Positions 17,806 through 27,734 of a stretch of DNA of 54,401 nucleotides are shown piece by piece. The position numbers were made by a program, and so were the translations under genes. Positions within the stretch are counted from its first letter, which is position 1. Each line of letters opens with the position of its first letter. The notes under the pieces were generated by a model. The model searched no databases. It was given only the letters and a program-made list of their open reading frames with translations, and had not been told where the DNA came from. This DNA comes from Oscillibacter sp. Its GTDB lineage: Bacteria > Bacillota > Clostridia > Oscillospirales > Oscillospiraceae. The stretch lies in the NCBI GenBank assembly GCA_014799925.1, contig JAAVHC010000070.1:1-54401 (forward strand), read 5' to 3'.

Positions 17806-18807
17806 ATGAGCGAGAAATCCGAAAAGGAGCAGGAAAAGCAGGAAGCAGCGGAAGAAAGGGAAGAAACGGAAGAAACGGAAGGAAAAGAAGAGAAGAAGAA
17901 AAAGAAAGAGAAAAAACCGAAGAAGGAAAAGAAAGAAAAGAAAGAAAAAAAGCCGAAGAAGGAAAAAAAGGAAAAGCCCATTAAGACAAAAAAATGCCCC
18001 GCCTGCCATCAGGATATCCCCAAGAAAGCCAAAAACTGCCCCCACTGCGCGGCAAAGCAGAAGGGAAACCCTGTGCCGCTGATTCTGGCGGTTGTGCTGG
18101 CTCTTCTGCTGGCGGCAGGCGTCTCCGTTATGGTCTTCCATTTTCCGTTCACCCCGCCCTTCTCCCTCCCCTTCACCAGCAAGCCCATTACGGAGACCGT
18201 CCTGGGCCAGGGAATGGAACTGACCAAGAAGCAGGAGGCGGCTGTCACGGCCGTTCTGGAGGAATGCGGCTTCAAGCGGATCAGCGAAGTGAGGCATGCT
18301 TCCTCCACTGAATACAGCACCTTCTACAACGTCAACGACGTGGATACCATCCGGTTCCTGGATCACGCGGATACGCTGCTCGTGAAGATCACTAACGAGA
18401 CCAAAGAGGTGGAAACCATCACCTATCAGGATATGGACATCTATCTCAACGGACACCTCATCGTGCCCATTACGGAGTTCTATCTGGACGCCGCGACGCG
18501 GGATGTTTATCTGGCGGCCACACTGACCGCGGTCAAGGCCCGCCTGGATCTCCCGGAAACCGCTGAGTTCCCCTCCAAGAGCAGCTGGCGGTACACCATG
18601 GACGGCGAAAATGTCACGGTAGAGTCTACGGTTACCTCTAAAACCAACTCCGGAGAGATGGAAACCTGCTCCTTCCTGGCGAAATTTGAGGAGGGCTCTT
18701 TCGTCTCCATTACTCTCGAGAAACCCGATGAAGCCGACACATCCGGTGAAGCCGACGAAATTGATGAGGTCGGCGAGACCGGCGAGGCCGGCGGCGGAAC
18801 CAATTAA
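17806..18807 (+). CDS. Zinc-ribbon, single-span membrane protein with KE-rich N-terminus
   Basis: 333 aa. Residues 1-60 are almost entirely Lys/Glu and probably form a charged helix or disordered segment. About 63-82 is a zinc ribbon with two Cys pairs (CPACHQDIPKKAKNCPHC). About 90-112 is a transmembrane helix (PLILAVVLALLLAAGVSVMV). About 125-310 is a beta-rich extracytoplasmic domain, ending in an acidic tail rich in Glu, Ala and Gly. The ATG at 17806 has AGAGGG 6 nt upstream; earlier in-frame ATGs lack a site. The coding strand of the KE region is nearly pure purine for about 170 nt. Monocistronic. Function unknown; zinc ribbon plus one membrane helix is common in Firmicutes proteins of unknown role. 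Confidence 0.8.
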   Translation: MSEKSEKEQEKQEAAEEREETEETEGKEEKKKKKEKKPKKEKKEKKEKKPKKEKKEKPIKTKKCPACHQDIPKKAKNCPHCAAKQKGNPVPLILAVVLALLLAAGVSVMVFHFPFTPPFSLPFTSKPITETVLGQGMELTKKQEAAVTAVLEECGFKRISEVRHASSTEYSTFYNVNDVDTIRFLDHADTLLVKITNETKEVETITYQDMDIYLNGHLIVPITEFYLDAATRDVYLAATLTAVKARLDLPETAEFPSKSSWRYTMDGENVTVESTVTSKTNSGEMETCSFLAKFEEGSFVSITLEKPDEADTSGEADEIDEVGETGEAGGGTN

Positions 18808-18824
18808 CTTTCTGCTCCAACAAA

Positions 18825-18866
18825 CAAAAAAGGAAGGACTGCTGTTTGAGGCAGTCCTTCTTTTTT
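18825..18866. terminator. Bidirectional intrinsic terminator
   Basis: GAAGGACTGC (18833-18842) pairs with GCAGTCCTTC (18851-18860). It is followed on plus by TTTTTT and preceded by AAAAAA, so it can end both the zinc-ribbon gene and the converging minus-strand HAD gene. Confidence 0.85.
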
Positions 18867-19622
18867 CTATTTTGCGCTGACCAGCTCCCGCACGACCGGA
18901 AGGACCCCGTAAATGTCCTCCACTATGTAATCCGGCTCGAACTCCCGCTTGATCCCGCAGTCTTTCTCGCCAGTCAGTTTGGAGCAGATCTGGATGGCTT
19001 TGGCAAAACCGGCCCGCTTGGAGCCGATGATGTCACGGGACACCGTATCGCCTACGTAGACGCACTCCTCCGGCGCGCTTTGCAGCTGGCGCATGGCCAC
19101 CTGGAAAATATTCGGATCGGGCTTCCGCATACCGGTAACGGAGGAGAGGGTCACATCCTGAAAATAATCCCGGATGCCGTACTCCTTCAAAATGTCAAAT
19201 ACCTGGTACAGCGCGGCGGTGTTGCTGACGATCCCCAGCTTCAGACCCAGACTCTTCAGTCCTTCCAGCATCTCCGGCACACGTGGGCGGAGGGCGCGGT
19301 GAAAGTGGGTCACTTCCCACATGTGCGCGATCTCCTCACAGTGGGGAGCCAGGGCCTCCCGCGGAAAGCGGAAATCCTCCAGCACATAATCACACCAGAT
19401 GGGAATGGGCTTCAGTTCCACGTCGCAGGAGTCCCGATATTTTCCATACCGGACCCATCCGGCGTCCACCCGGCTTTTCAGCTCCTCTTTTTCCACCTCG
19501 GGGTCCAGGCCATAGGAGACCAGCATATCCCGCAGCTCTTCAATGGCCTTCCACTCAGATTGGGCGTCTACATAGATATCCTCCAGGGTTCCGCCCATAT
19601 CGAACAATACAGATGTAATCAT
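18867..19622 (-). CDS. HAD-superfamily protein with DxGGT motif
   Basis: 251 aa. Motif I is FDMGGTLED, motif II VSNTAA, the conserved Lys lies in MRKPDPNIF, motif IV is VGDTVSRDIIG. The fold is the C1-cap HAD type. The second Asp of canonical DxDGT, the general acid/base of HAD phosphatases, is Gly here, so phosphatase activity should be weak or the reaction different; some HAD subfamilies carry this naturally. The start at MITSVLF has GGGAGG 5 nt upstream. It is downstream of, and probably co-transcribed with, the MBL hydrolase and membrane protein. Substrate unknown. Confidence 0.85.
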   Translation of the reverse strand: MITSVLFDMGGTLEDIYVDAQSEWKAIEELRDMLVSYGLDPEVEKEELKSRVDAGWVRYGKYRDSCDVELKPIPIWCDYVLEDFRFPREALAPHCEEIAHMWEVTHFHRALRPRVPEMLEGLKSLGLKLGIVSNTAALYQVFDILKEYGIRDYFQDVTLSSVTGMRKPDPNIFQVAMRQLQSAPEECVYVGDTVSRDIIGSKRAGFAKAIQICSKLTGEKDCGIKREFEPDYIVEDIYGVLPVVRELVSAK

Positions 19623-19661
19623 ATTGACCTCCCAGCGCTCTCGCGCTTTCACAGGGATAAT

Positions 19662-20615
19662 TCATGTCGACGGTTCCGGGGGCAGGATGGTCCCGTCCTC
19701 CCGAATGGTAAAATCCACCGACGTCCAGCGGTCCGGCTCCCAGCCCGGAGGGGCGAAGCCGTCGGTGAACCACACCCGCGCCCCCTGCCCCCCCAGCAGG
19801 CGGACCGCCGTCATGGAGGGCCGGTCCTTCCGGGGGATGTACGCCGCCTGACAGGAAATGACAGCATGCTCCGGCCTCAGGTTCCGGACCAGCCGGGGCG
19901 TAACGGATTTCGCGTCCCCATGGTGGGGGACCTTGAAAATGTCGCAGGGCTCCGCCCTGTCCTCCCAGACCGCGCCATAGCAGTCTCCCGCCAGCTCGAT
20001 CCGCCGTCCGGCGTACTCCAGCCGAACCCGCAGGGAGCCGGGGTTCCGGAACTTGGAGGACCACCAGACCATATCTTGGTCCGGCTCCTTTCCCGACAGC
20101 AGCGCCGTCCAGACCGCCCTCTGCCGGGCACTGGCCGCCCGGTCACCGCAGATGATCTCCACCCGCAGCCGGGGCGACAGATCCAGGCGCAGCGTCTCCT
20201 CCACCTGGTAAAGGAGACAGCCCTCCGCCGCCAGCGCGGCAGCGTCTTCCGCCCACCGCTCCAGGCAGTCCATAAGGCCGCTCACGGTCTTTTCCTCCAT
20301 CCCCGTCCGGACAATTTCCTGGGACGGCAGACAGGGGAAAAAACCGGACCAGACGGCCCCGACGGCACTTTCCTTCCGCAGTGCGGACAGCCCGCCGAAA
20401 TGGTCGATGTGCAGATGGGTGATTACCACGGCGTCCAGGCGGTGGATTCCCCGCTCCCGCAGATACGCCGCAGCGGTCCGCCGGAGGGAACCGGGATACG
20501 TGCCTACATCCTCCCTGCCGGCATCCACCAGCAGGCGAAAAACGCGGCCATCCGCTTTTTCCTCCACCAGGACGGCGTCGCCGTCCCCTACGTTGATGAA
20601 GTGCAGAAGCAGCAT
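19662..20615 (-). CDS. ComEC-like metallo-beta-lactamase-fold hydrolase
   Basis: 317 aa. It begins LLLHFINVGDGDAVLVE, the typical strand of ComEC/Rec2-type MBL domains, with the metal site THLHIDHFGG (HxHxDH) at about residue 75 and a second His in VPHHGD. There is no signal peptide or membrane helix in the chosen frame, so it is a free-standing cytoplasmic form. Family members act on phosphodiesters or nucleotides; the substrate is unknown. The start at 20615 is set by family alignment and AGGCGGTAGGG upstream. The upstream membrane-protein gene ends 4 bp before, so the two are coupled. Confidence 0.8.
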   Translation of the reverse strand: MLLLHFINVGDGDAVLVEEKADGRVFRLLVDAGREDVGTYPGSLRRTAAAYLRERGIHRLDAVVITHLHIDHFGGLSALRKESAVGAVWSGFFPCLPSQEIVRTGMEEKTVSGLMDCLERWAEDAAALAAEGCLLYQVEETLRLDLSPRLRVEIICGDRAASARQRAVWTALLSGKEPDQDMVWWSSKFRNPGSLRVRLEYAGRRIELAGDCYGAVWEDRAEPCDIFKVPHHGDAKSVTPRLVRNLRPEHAVISCQAAYIPRKDRPSMTAVRLLGGQGARVWFTDGFAPPGWEPDRWTSVDFTIREDGTILPPEPST

Positions 20616-20619
20616 GGCC

Positions 20620-21201
20620 CTACCGCCTCTGTGTATACTTCTTCCAGGGAGCGTCCCCGTCCGGCTTCCGGGGTACATAGTCCCTCCGGTACAGCAGATA
20701 GGTCGCCGCCAGCCCCAGAGCCACGGGGATCAGGATAAACCAGGCGAAAAAGTGCAGGAACGCGCCGAACGCCTCCCGGTCCTTCAGCATGATCAGCATG
20801 GACACGCATACCAGCACGGCGTAGGCCGTCAGCCACAGGTAACAGCCAAACATCAGCCGCTTATCGGAAAACAGCCGGTGCAGCGCCAGGGAAATGAGGG
20901 CGGCCACGCCGCCCACGGCCAGGGACTGGGCCAGATTCCCGGCAAATACCGGCCAGGACGCCGTCACCGGCGTCAGCCATTCGATGGCAAAGTAGAAGAG
21001 AGCGATGAACAGCAGCACATACACCAGGCTCAGGCAGACGGTATAGACCATGAAGCCGCTTTTGGGTTTGCCGTCCTCGGTGAAGAGGAATGCCTTCCAG
21101 AAGTTCTTTTCCCGTTTGGCCCACTTTTCCTTACGTTCCTTCCGCCGCCGTTCCCGCTCCGCGTCCTCGATCTGACGGAGATAGTCCTTGTTCTGGTCCA
21201 T
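20620..21201 (-). CDS. Four-helix membrane protein of unknown function
   Basis: 193 aa. The N-terminus has a strongly charged helix (RQIEDAERERRRKERKEKWA), then four hydrophobic segments at about 52-75, 85-108, 120-140 and 150-170, and a basic cytoplasmic end. No family recognised. The ATG has GAGGAGGG about 6 nt upstream. It starts the unit membrane protein, MBL hydrolase, HAD. Confidence 0.7.
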   Translation of the reverse strand: MDQNKDYLRQIEDAERERRRKERKEKWAKREKNFWKAFLFTEDGKPKSGFMVYTVCLSLVYVLLFIALFYFAIEWLTPVTASWPVFAGNLAQSLAVGGVAALISLALHRLFSDKRLMFGCYLWLTAYAVLVCVSMLIMLKDREAFGAFLHFFAWFILIPVALGLAATYLLYRRDYVPRKPDGDAPWKKYTQRR

Positions 21202-21239
21202 ACCGGCCCTCCTCGCTCTCAAGTTTTCCGGAAAATATG

Positions 21240-21277
21240 ATCCCCGCGCGGCAGGCGGCCGCCTGCCGCGCGGGGAT
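21240..21277 (-). terminator. 38-bp perfect palindrome, terminator of the ABC operon
   Basis: The 38 bases 21240-21277 equal their own reverse complement with no mismatch, giving about 17 bp of GC-rich stem with a minimal loop. On the minus strand it lies 54 bp after the solute-binding-protein stop and is followed by CATATTTTCC. Confidence 0.75.
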
Positions 21278-21331
21278 GCTTCCGCCGTCAATCAGATTTT
21301 ACTCCGGAACAGGCCGTTCGTCAAGCCGTTG

Positions 21332-22687
21332 TTATCCGACGGTGTTGGGGCTGATGCTCAGCCAGTAGATCCACAGGTCCTGGGTATCCAGGAACACGTC
21401 GTTGATGGCCGCCAGATCGCCGCCCACCGCGCCGGAATCGGCAAGGGACACGGGGTTCCAGTCGCCTTCCACGTCGTCACGGACAGGCCAGTTGCCTTCC
21501 TTGGAGAAGGGCTTCAGTCCGCCGCTGTCGCCGTCCGCGCCGCCGGTGACCCAGCGGATGAACAGGCGGGCCGCCGCCGGGTGCTTACAGCCTTCCACCA
21601 CGTACATATACTCGCAGTTCTCCAGGCCGGTGTAGGGAGTCAGGTTGGTCAGCCACGCGATGTTGTAGCCGGACTCGTCGCGGTTGCCGATCTTGCCGCC
21701 GGAGGCCAGGGCCAGGGCGGGATCGTCCGCGGTGGAGTTGTGGACCGCCAGGACCAGCTCGTCGCCGTCGCCGATGAAGGTCATCTTCATCTGGGAGAAG
21801 CGCCACATGTACTCTAAGCCGGCGTTGTTCTCAGGGACATCAAAGTCAAAGCCGCTGCCGTCATAGGTATACTCCAGGGGCTCGCCGTACAGGTCCTCAT
21901 AAGCTTTCTCCATCTGGTCGGCGTTGACGACGAAGCTGGCAAACAGGGACAGGTAGGCGGTCTCGGTTCCGATCTCCTTGGTGAACAGGCGGTACTTCTG
22001 GGAGCCGTCCTCGTTGCGCTCAATGATCTGCCACCAGCTGCTCACGGGCTGTCCCTCGGGGAACGCCTCGGTGTTGTAGTACCAGAAGCTCTGGGAGGCG
22101 TACAGGGGGTAACCGTAGCGCAGGAGCATGGGGTCGATCTTCTCGGAGATGTCACGGGGATAGAAAGCGGACATGTAGCCCTCTTCGTAGTAGTTGAAGA
22201 ACACGTCGCCGTTGACGTCCTTGGCCTGGAGCACGTCGCCGTAAATGTTGCCGGAGTTGGCCTCCAGTACGCACTTCTCAAGGACTTCGTCCTGGTCAAG
22301 GTCCATGATGGTCAGATCCAGGCCGGGATAGGCTTCCTCGAATTTCTCCTCAGCCTTCTGCATCTTGGAGGAGGTGGCGTAGATGTTGATCTCGCTGCCG
22401 TCGGCCACTTCTTGCAGGGCCATCTGATACAGCTCCTCATCGGTCATGTCGCTCCACTCGTCATAGATGGGGCCGAAGAACGCGGAGTCCTCCACGTTCT
22501 TGGAAGGCTCGTCGGGGGTCGCATCGGGAGCGGCGGGAGTATCGGCATTGTTATTGCTGGGGGTGTTGCTGCTCTGGCTGGGAGTGTTGTTGTTGGCGGG
22601 GGTGTCGTTGTTGCCGCCGCCGCAGGCCGCCAGGCTCAGAATCATGGCCAGGGCCAGCAGGAGGGCTAAGAGCTTGCTCTTCTTCAT
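21332..22687 (-). CDS. ABC transporter solute-binding lipoprotein
   Basis: 451 aa. The lipoprotein signal ends in the lipobox LAAC (about 18-21), followed by an Asn/Pro/Thr-rich tether to about residue 60. The body (INIYATSSKMQKAEEKFEEAYPG, ...FWYYNTEAFPEG) follows type-2 periplasmic-binding proteins of the iron(III)/polyamine/thiamine kind. It is the last gene of a permease-ATPase-SBP operon. GGAG precedes the ATG by about 8 nt. The ligand cannot be set from sequence alone; the fused permease favours the ferric or 2-aminoethylphosphonate/thiamine-like group. Confidence 0.85.
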   Translation of the reverse strand: MKKSKLLALLLALAMILSLAACGGGNNDTPANNNTPSQSSNTPSNNNADTPAAPDATPDEPSKNVEDSAFFGPIYDEWSDMTDEELYQMALQEVADGSEINIYATSSKMQKAEEKFEEAYPGLDLTIMDLDQDEVLEKCVLEANSGNIYGDVLQAKDVNGDVFFNYYEEGYMSAFYPRDISEKIDPMLLRYGYPLYASQSFWYYNTEAFPEGQPVSSWWQIIERNEDGSQKYRLFTKEIGTETAYLSLFASFVVNADQMEKAYEDLYGEPLEYTYDGSGFDFDVPENNAGLEYMWRFSQMKMTFIGDGDELVLAVHNSTADDPALALASGGKIGNRDESGYNIAWLTNLTPYTGLENCEYMYVVEGCKHPAAARLFIRWVTGGADGDSGGLKPFSKEGNWPVRDDVEGDWNPVSLADSGAVGGDLAAINDVFLDTQDLWIYWLSISPNTVG

Positions 22688-22795
22688 AGTGATCCAATTC
22701 TCCTTTCAAGTTACAAGTGAACAGGTAGATCCTCGCGGGGGACCGGGTATCCTTATTTCCTCGCCGTCCCGCCGGGACGGCGGCAGAAACCTCGC

Positions 22796-23914
<1,119 letters not shown>

Positions 23915-23953
23915 TGTGTCAACCTTTCCTTTCTGTTTTTCAACAAGAGAGTG

Positions 23954-24015
23954 TTGGACTCCGTCCAAACCTGCCAGGGCTCCGCCCTGGACCTGCCGCC
24001 TTTTGAAAAAGGCGG
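23954..24015. repeat. Hairpin cluster in the permease-ATPase gap (related half element)
   Basis: Three adjacent hairpins: TTGGAC/GTCCAA (23954-23968), CCAGGGC-TCC-GCCCTGG (23974-23990) and CCGCCTTTT/AAAAGGCGG (23996-24015). Read on minus, hairpin, GCAGGTCC, then GC hairpin resembles the outer end of the composite elements at 32.1 and 39.6 kb. Confidence 0.55.
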
Positions 24016-24036
24016 GCGAAAACTTTTACCTGTGTT

Positions 24037-25857
24037 TTACCAGGCTTTTCCGATGTCCGCTCCGAAGCGGTTGGCCACGATATAGCAGACCAGGATGAAC
24101 AGCAGCACGCACACGGAGATGGCGTCGGCCATCTGGTTATAGCCCTCCTGGGAGTAGGTGAAGGCCAGGTAGGACATGGTCTGGGTGCGCTTATCCATCA
24201 TGATGATGATGAGGTCCAGCTCCTTGGCGATACTGATGAAGGTAAGCATGAAGCCGGAGATGAACCCGTTCTTCGCCAGCGGCAGGACGATCTTACCCAT
24301 GCGCTGCCAGAAGTTGGCGCCGTTGATGTCCGCCGCCTCCTCCAGCTCCACCGCGATCTGCATCATGTTGGCGGTACCGGACCGGCTGGCGAAGGGGAAG
24401 TGCTTGACCACGCTGGTCAGAACGATCAGGGTGAAGGTGCCGTACAGGGAGGGGATCAGCCCGCCCAGCCGGGGCTGGGAGAACATGGCCACGTACATGG
24501 AGGAGAAGGCCACGCCGCTCATCAGGTAGGGTATGAACACCAGCTGCTCCGTGGCGGAGCCGTACCACTTGCCGCGGCCGCGGGTGGAGATGTAGCCCAG
24601 GAACTGACCGCAGAAAGCGGTGATGACGGAGCCGATGAAGGTCAGACGGATGGTATTCCACGCGGCCTTGCCGAACTCCTTGTTCTGGAAGATGCCGGGA
24701 TAGTTGGTATAGGTCTGCGCCTCGTCCACGGTGCCGATCCAGTTGTAGAGGGTCAGGTTGTTCAGGCCGTAGCCATTGCCGGTAGTGACCTGGAAGGTCT
24801 CCATGACCAGCACGAACATGGGGGCCACCATGGCGAAGAACAGGAAGCACACCAGGAAGACCATCAGGGGGACCTTCGCCTTGCCCAGGTGCATCTCGTT
24901 GGAGCGCCCGCCCTTGCCGCCGATGGTGGCGTAGGACTTCCGCACGCCGATGATGCGCTGGTTGGAGAAGATGATAAGGGCCGCCAGGGCGATGAGCACC
25001 AGGCTCATGGCGTAGCCCGCCGCCTGGGGCGAGCCGTTGATGAAGGTCTTCATCTTGGTCGCCAGGGTGAAGTAGCCGATGCGGGAACCCAGATTGGCCG
25101 CCACGCCATAGGTGCCGATGGACTTACTGAGGGTCATGACCACGGCGGAGAGGATGCTGGGCAGCACCAGGGGCAGGGTAATGGATTTCAGGATCTGCAC
25201 CTTGTTGGCGCCGCAGATCTCGCCCATCTCCTCCAGCTCCGAGTTGATGGAGCGCAGGGCGGAGGAGACATGTATGTAGGAAAACGCGTAGTAGTGCAGG
25301 GACATACACAGGACGATGGCCACGGGGCCGTAGGCCAGCCAGTCGGGAATGGGGATGCCGAGACCCGCCAGAAAGCCCAGGGAGCCGCTGGTCTTGTTGC
25401 GGAACACCGCCAGCCAGGCCAGGGCCTTGCACCAGGAGGGGATCATGTAGGGGATGACCACCAGCATGCCCAGCAGCTTCTTTCCCGGAATATCCGAGCG
25501 GACCATCAGCCAGCCCAGCACCGAGCCCAGGGGCACAGATACGAGGACGGTGAACACGCCCACGACCAGGGAGTTCTTCAGGGGCCCCCACAGGTTCGCC
25601 CCGGAGAGCTTGCCTACCATCAGGTATTTCCAGTAGTACAGGGTGAAGTCGCCCACCTGGCCGCCGATCCGCTTCACCTCGCCCTTTGCGACGGTGAAGG
25701 TGGAGGCGATCATCTGGAGCAGGGGGATCACGATCAGGCAGAACAGAATAACGAGGCTGATCGCGACGATCATGTTAAACGGGTTTTTCACCACGTTCAA
25801 TATCTGGTTTTTCAGTCTGGTTTTGTTGAACGGCCGGCGTTCTCTCTTCCTTTTCAC
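24037..25857 (-). CDS. Fused ABC importer permease (two MetI domains)
   Basis: 606 aa, two BPD_transp_1 halves in one chain with about 12 membrane helices. The ATPase-contact EAA loops are EEMGEICGANKVQILKSI in the first half and LEEAADINGANFWQRMGKIV in the second. Duplicated permeases of this length are typical of FbpB/AfuB- and PhnV-like importers. The start is taken as the GTG at 25857, where AAAGGAG lies 7 nt upstream and a basic segment (KRKRERRPF) leads into the first helix. It is the first gene of the operon and is read from a strong promoter. Confidence 0.88.
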   Translation of the reverse strand: MKRKRERRPFNKTRLKNQILNVVKNPFNMIVAISLVILFCLIVIPLLQMIASTFTVAKGEVKRIGGQVGDFTLYYWKYLMVGKLSGANLWGPLKNSLVVGVFTVLVSVPLGSVLGWLMVRSDIPGKKLLGMLVVIPYMIPSWCKALAWLAVFRNKTSGSLGFLAGLGIPIPDWLAYGPVAIVLCMSLHYYAFSYIHVSSALRSINSELEEMGEICGANKVQILKSITLPLVLPSILSAVVMTLSKSIGTYGVAANLGSRIGYFTLATKMKTFINGSPQAAGYAMSLVLIALAALIIFSNQRIIGVRKSYATIGGKGGRSNEMHLGKAKVPLMVFLVCFLFFAMVAPMFVLVMETFQVTTGNGYGLNNLTLYNWIGTVDEAQTYTNYPGIFQNKEFGKAAWNTIRLTFIGSVITAFCGQFLGYISTRGRGKWYGSATEQLVFIPYLMSGVAFSSMYVAMFSQPRLGGLIPSLYGTFTLIVLTSVVKHFPFASRSGTANMMQIAVELEEAADINGANFWQRMGKIVLPLAKNGFISGFMLTFISIAKELDLIIIMMDKRTQTMSYLAFTYSQEGYNQMADAISVCVLLFILVCYIVANRFGADIGKAW

Positions 25858-25988
25858 ATCGTTGCTCCTTTCGTCATTGAAATGCGCTTGGTCTAACCTC
25901 GGCCCTGCGGAACCCCGCGGAGCGGGCTGATTCCCTTTTTCATCCCACCTTTCGTCGAACACGTTTCCGAAGGTTGACTTCTATTGTG

Positions 25989-26017
25989 ATTATAACAAAA
26001 TCGCGAATTTCCGTCAA
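25989..26017 (-). promoter_or_regulatory. Sigma-A promoter of the ABC transporter operon
   Basis: On the minus strand TTGACG (26012-26017), a 17-bp spacer and TATAAT (25989-25994). Transcription should begin near 25982, giving a leader of about 125 nt before the permease GTG. Confidence 0.8.
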
Positions 26018-26214
26018 TTACTTTACATCTGAAAAACAGTTTTTCGCCGTTTTGTCCATTCTGATGGTTTTAATCTTGTCAGAATTCACAGTTCCTAGAA
26101 ATTTGGACGGAATTTTCCGCCGGATTTCTTGCGCTTCCATTCATTTTATGCAAATGTTTCCGTAAAATGTTCGTAATTTCCAGCTCTTTCCTTCGCGCGT
26201 CACCGCAAGAACCG
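26018..26214. other. AT-rich intergenic stretch
   Basis: About 200 bp between the ABC operon promoter and the terminator of the SLH gene, clearly AT-richer than the flanks. I see no gene in it; it may hold upstream activating or operator sites. Confidence 0.4.
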
Positions 26215-26256
26215 AAAAAGGCCCCGCTCCGCGCCGTGGCGGCGCAAAGCGGGACC
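26215..26256 (-). terminator. Intrinsic terminator after the 407-aa SLH gene
   Basis: On the minus strand GGTCCCGCT/AGCGGGGCC with an inner GCGCCG/GGCGC stem, followed by TTTTTC. It lies about 45 bp after the stop. Confidence 0.8.
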
Positions 26257-26301
26257 AATCAGTTTTATACGCTATTCCGCAGGCTTACCGAAACTCCTGT
26301 A

Positions 26302-27525
26302 TCACGCCAGATTCCGGTGCAGGAACGTCACGATCTGCCCGCGGTTGCAGATTTCATCCGGGGAGAACATGGTTCCCTCTGGATTGGTCCCCCTGGTGAT
26401 TCCTTCTTCCACCGCCCACGCGACCGCCGGGGCATAGGACGAACCGGCGGGAACATCGGTAAAGCTGGCGGCGGGGGCCGCGGGACTTCCCGCTGCCTGC
26501 CACATATAGGTTACCGCCATAGCGCGGGTGCAGGGTCTGTCCGCGTCAAAGGCCGTGCCGGATACCATGCCCTTCTCATAGGCCCAGACAGCCGCCTTTG
26601 CGTAAGCCTCCTGAATGGAATTGGTGAAGGGATTGGCGATCACCGGCTCCGGCTCACCGTAAGCGCGCCACAGGAAGGTCAGAATCTGCGCGTTGGTGCA
26701 GTTCTGACCGGGGGAGAAAGTGGTGGGCGTCGCGCCGGTGGTGATGCCGTTCTCCAATGCCCACGTCACGGGCGCGGCATAGTAAGCGTCAGCGGCTACG
26801 TCGGTGAAGGCGGCGGCGCCGGAAGCGGCGGTCGTGGGGGTTTCACCAGACGCGGAGGGCGCCGTATCCTCCAGCTTGATGTTATACCACTTGTAGAAGT
26901 AGCAGTTCTGCATACCGTCGTCCAGGCTGGGATAGTAGGCGTTTGCGTACAACTGGTACATAACGTTCTTTCCGCCGGTATCCGGCAGGGTGAACGTCAC
27001 GCTCTCGCCGGAATGAAGGATTTTGAAATCGGTCTTTGCCGTATAGGCGTCAACTATGTCCGTACCCATCCAGTAGAGCCCGTTGATGCTTTCCGTATAC
27101 TGATCCGGAAAGCTCATGTAGTAGGGGTGGTTGTTCCGGTCCGTCAGAGCATAGCTGTAATCATTGCCGTAGTACACGTTCTGGATCACATAGGAGGTTT
27201 CCGGATCATAGACTTCTGTGGGCGTCGTAATGAAGTCGTATCTGTAATAATACACATACACAATAATGTCAGGGTCTGCACCAACGTTGGAAACCGTGAT
27301 TGGAGTTCCAGGCTTCATGGAGTTATACACGGTCTGGTCGATGCCCGAGGTATAACCGGCAGTGCAGCTCTCCGTATAAATGGAATACTTTTGCTCTACT
27401 TCGGTTATTTCGACATCGACCTGGATTACGGAAACGCCCTCTTCAGCGCTCATGGCAGCCGCAGGAGCCGCCAACCCCAGGCACATCACCAGGGCCAGCA
27501 TAAGCGATAAAAGTCTTTTCTGCAT
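26302..27525 (-). CDS. Secreted SLH-domain surface protein (407 aa)
   Basis: Signal peptide at 1-24 (KRLLSLMLALVMCLGLAAPAAA). A beta-rich, tyrosine-rich N-terminal domain of unknown type spans about 30-215 (YSIYTESCTAGY, VYVYYYRYDF). Three SLH modules close the protein: FTDVAADAYYAAPVTWALENG, FTNSIQEAYAKAAVWAYEKG and FTDVPAGSSYAPAVAWAVEEG. The start at MQKRLLS has GAGG 8 nt upstream; an ATG 21 nt earlier lacks a site. It sits behind a structured leader of about 310 nt (see 27526-27690 and promoter 27841-27869). Anchoring to cell-wall polymer is expected; the ligand of the N-terminal domain is unknown. Confidence 0.88.
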   Translation of the reverse strand: MQKRLLSLMLALVMCLGLAAPAAAMSAEEGVSVIQVDVEITEVEQKYSIYTESCTAGYTSGIDQTVYNSMKPGTPITVSNVGADPDIIVYVYYYRYDFITTPTEVYDPETSYVIQNVYYGNDYSYALTDRNNHPYYMSFPDQYTESINGLYWMGTDIVDAYTAKTDFKILHSGESVTFTLPDTGGKNVMYQLYANAYYPSLDDGMQNCYFYKWYNIKLEDTAPSASGETPTTAASGAAAFTDVAADAYYAAPVTWALENGITTGATPTTFSPGQNCTNAQILTFLWRAYGEPEPVIANPFTNSIQEAYAKAAVWAYEKGMVSGTAFDADRPCTRAMAVTYMWQAAGSPAAPAASFTDVPAGSSYAPAVAWAVEEGITRGTNPEGTMFSPDEICNRGQIVTFLHRNLA

Positions 27526-27690
27526 GTTCTTTTCCTCTTTGTTCATAATTTTTCGGTTTCCGGCGGTCCGCCCGGGGCGGGAAAGCGCCCCGCCCCGGAA
27601 CGGAACCCCGCCGGAAAACATAAAGACGGCGCTGAGCTTCCAGACCCGGCACCGCCTTGAATAACAATGCGAACGCACGGCTATTCTCCC
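27526..27690 (-). promoter_or_regulatory. Structured leader of the 407-aa SLH gene
   Basis: On the minus strand one hairpin pairs AAGGCGG with CCGTCTT, and a nested one pairs TTTCCGGCGG with CCGCCGGAAA around GGGGCGGG/CCCGCCCC. The second ends about 20 nt before the ribosome binding site. No known riboswitch class was recognised; the folding is by eye. Confidence 0.45.
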
Positions 27691-27699
27691 AATCCAGCC

Positions 27700-27728
27700 T
27701 TGAAAAAGTGCGCCGAACCGGGTATAAT
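27700..27728 (+). promoter_or_regulatory. Plus-strand sigma-A promoter without a downstream ORF
   Basis: TTGAAA (27700-27705), 17-bp spacer, TATAAT (27723-27728). No plausible plus-strand CDS follows; the transcript would run antisense to the SLH leader and could end at the hairpin plus TTTTT at 27818-27877. Confidence 0.55.
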
Positions 27729-27734
27729 AGCGTT

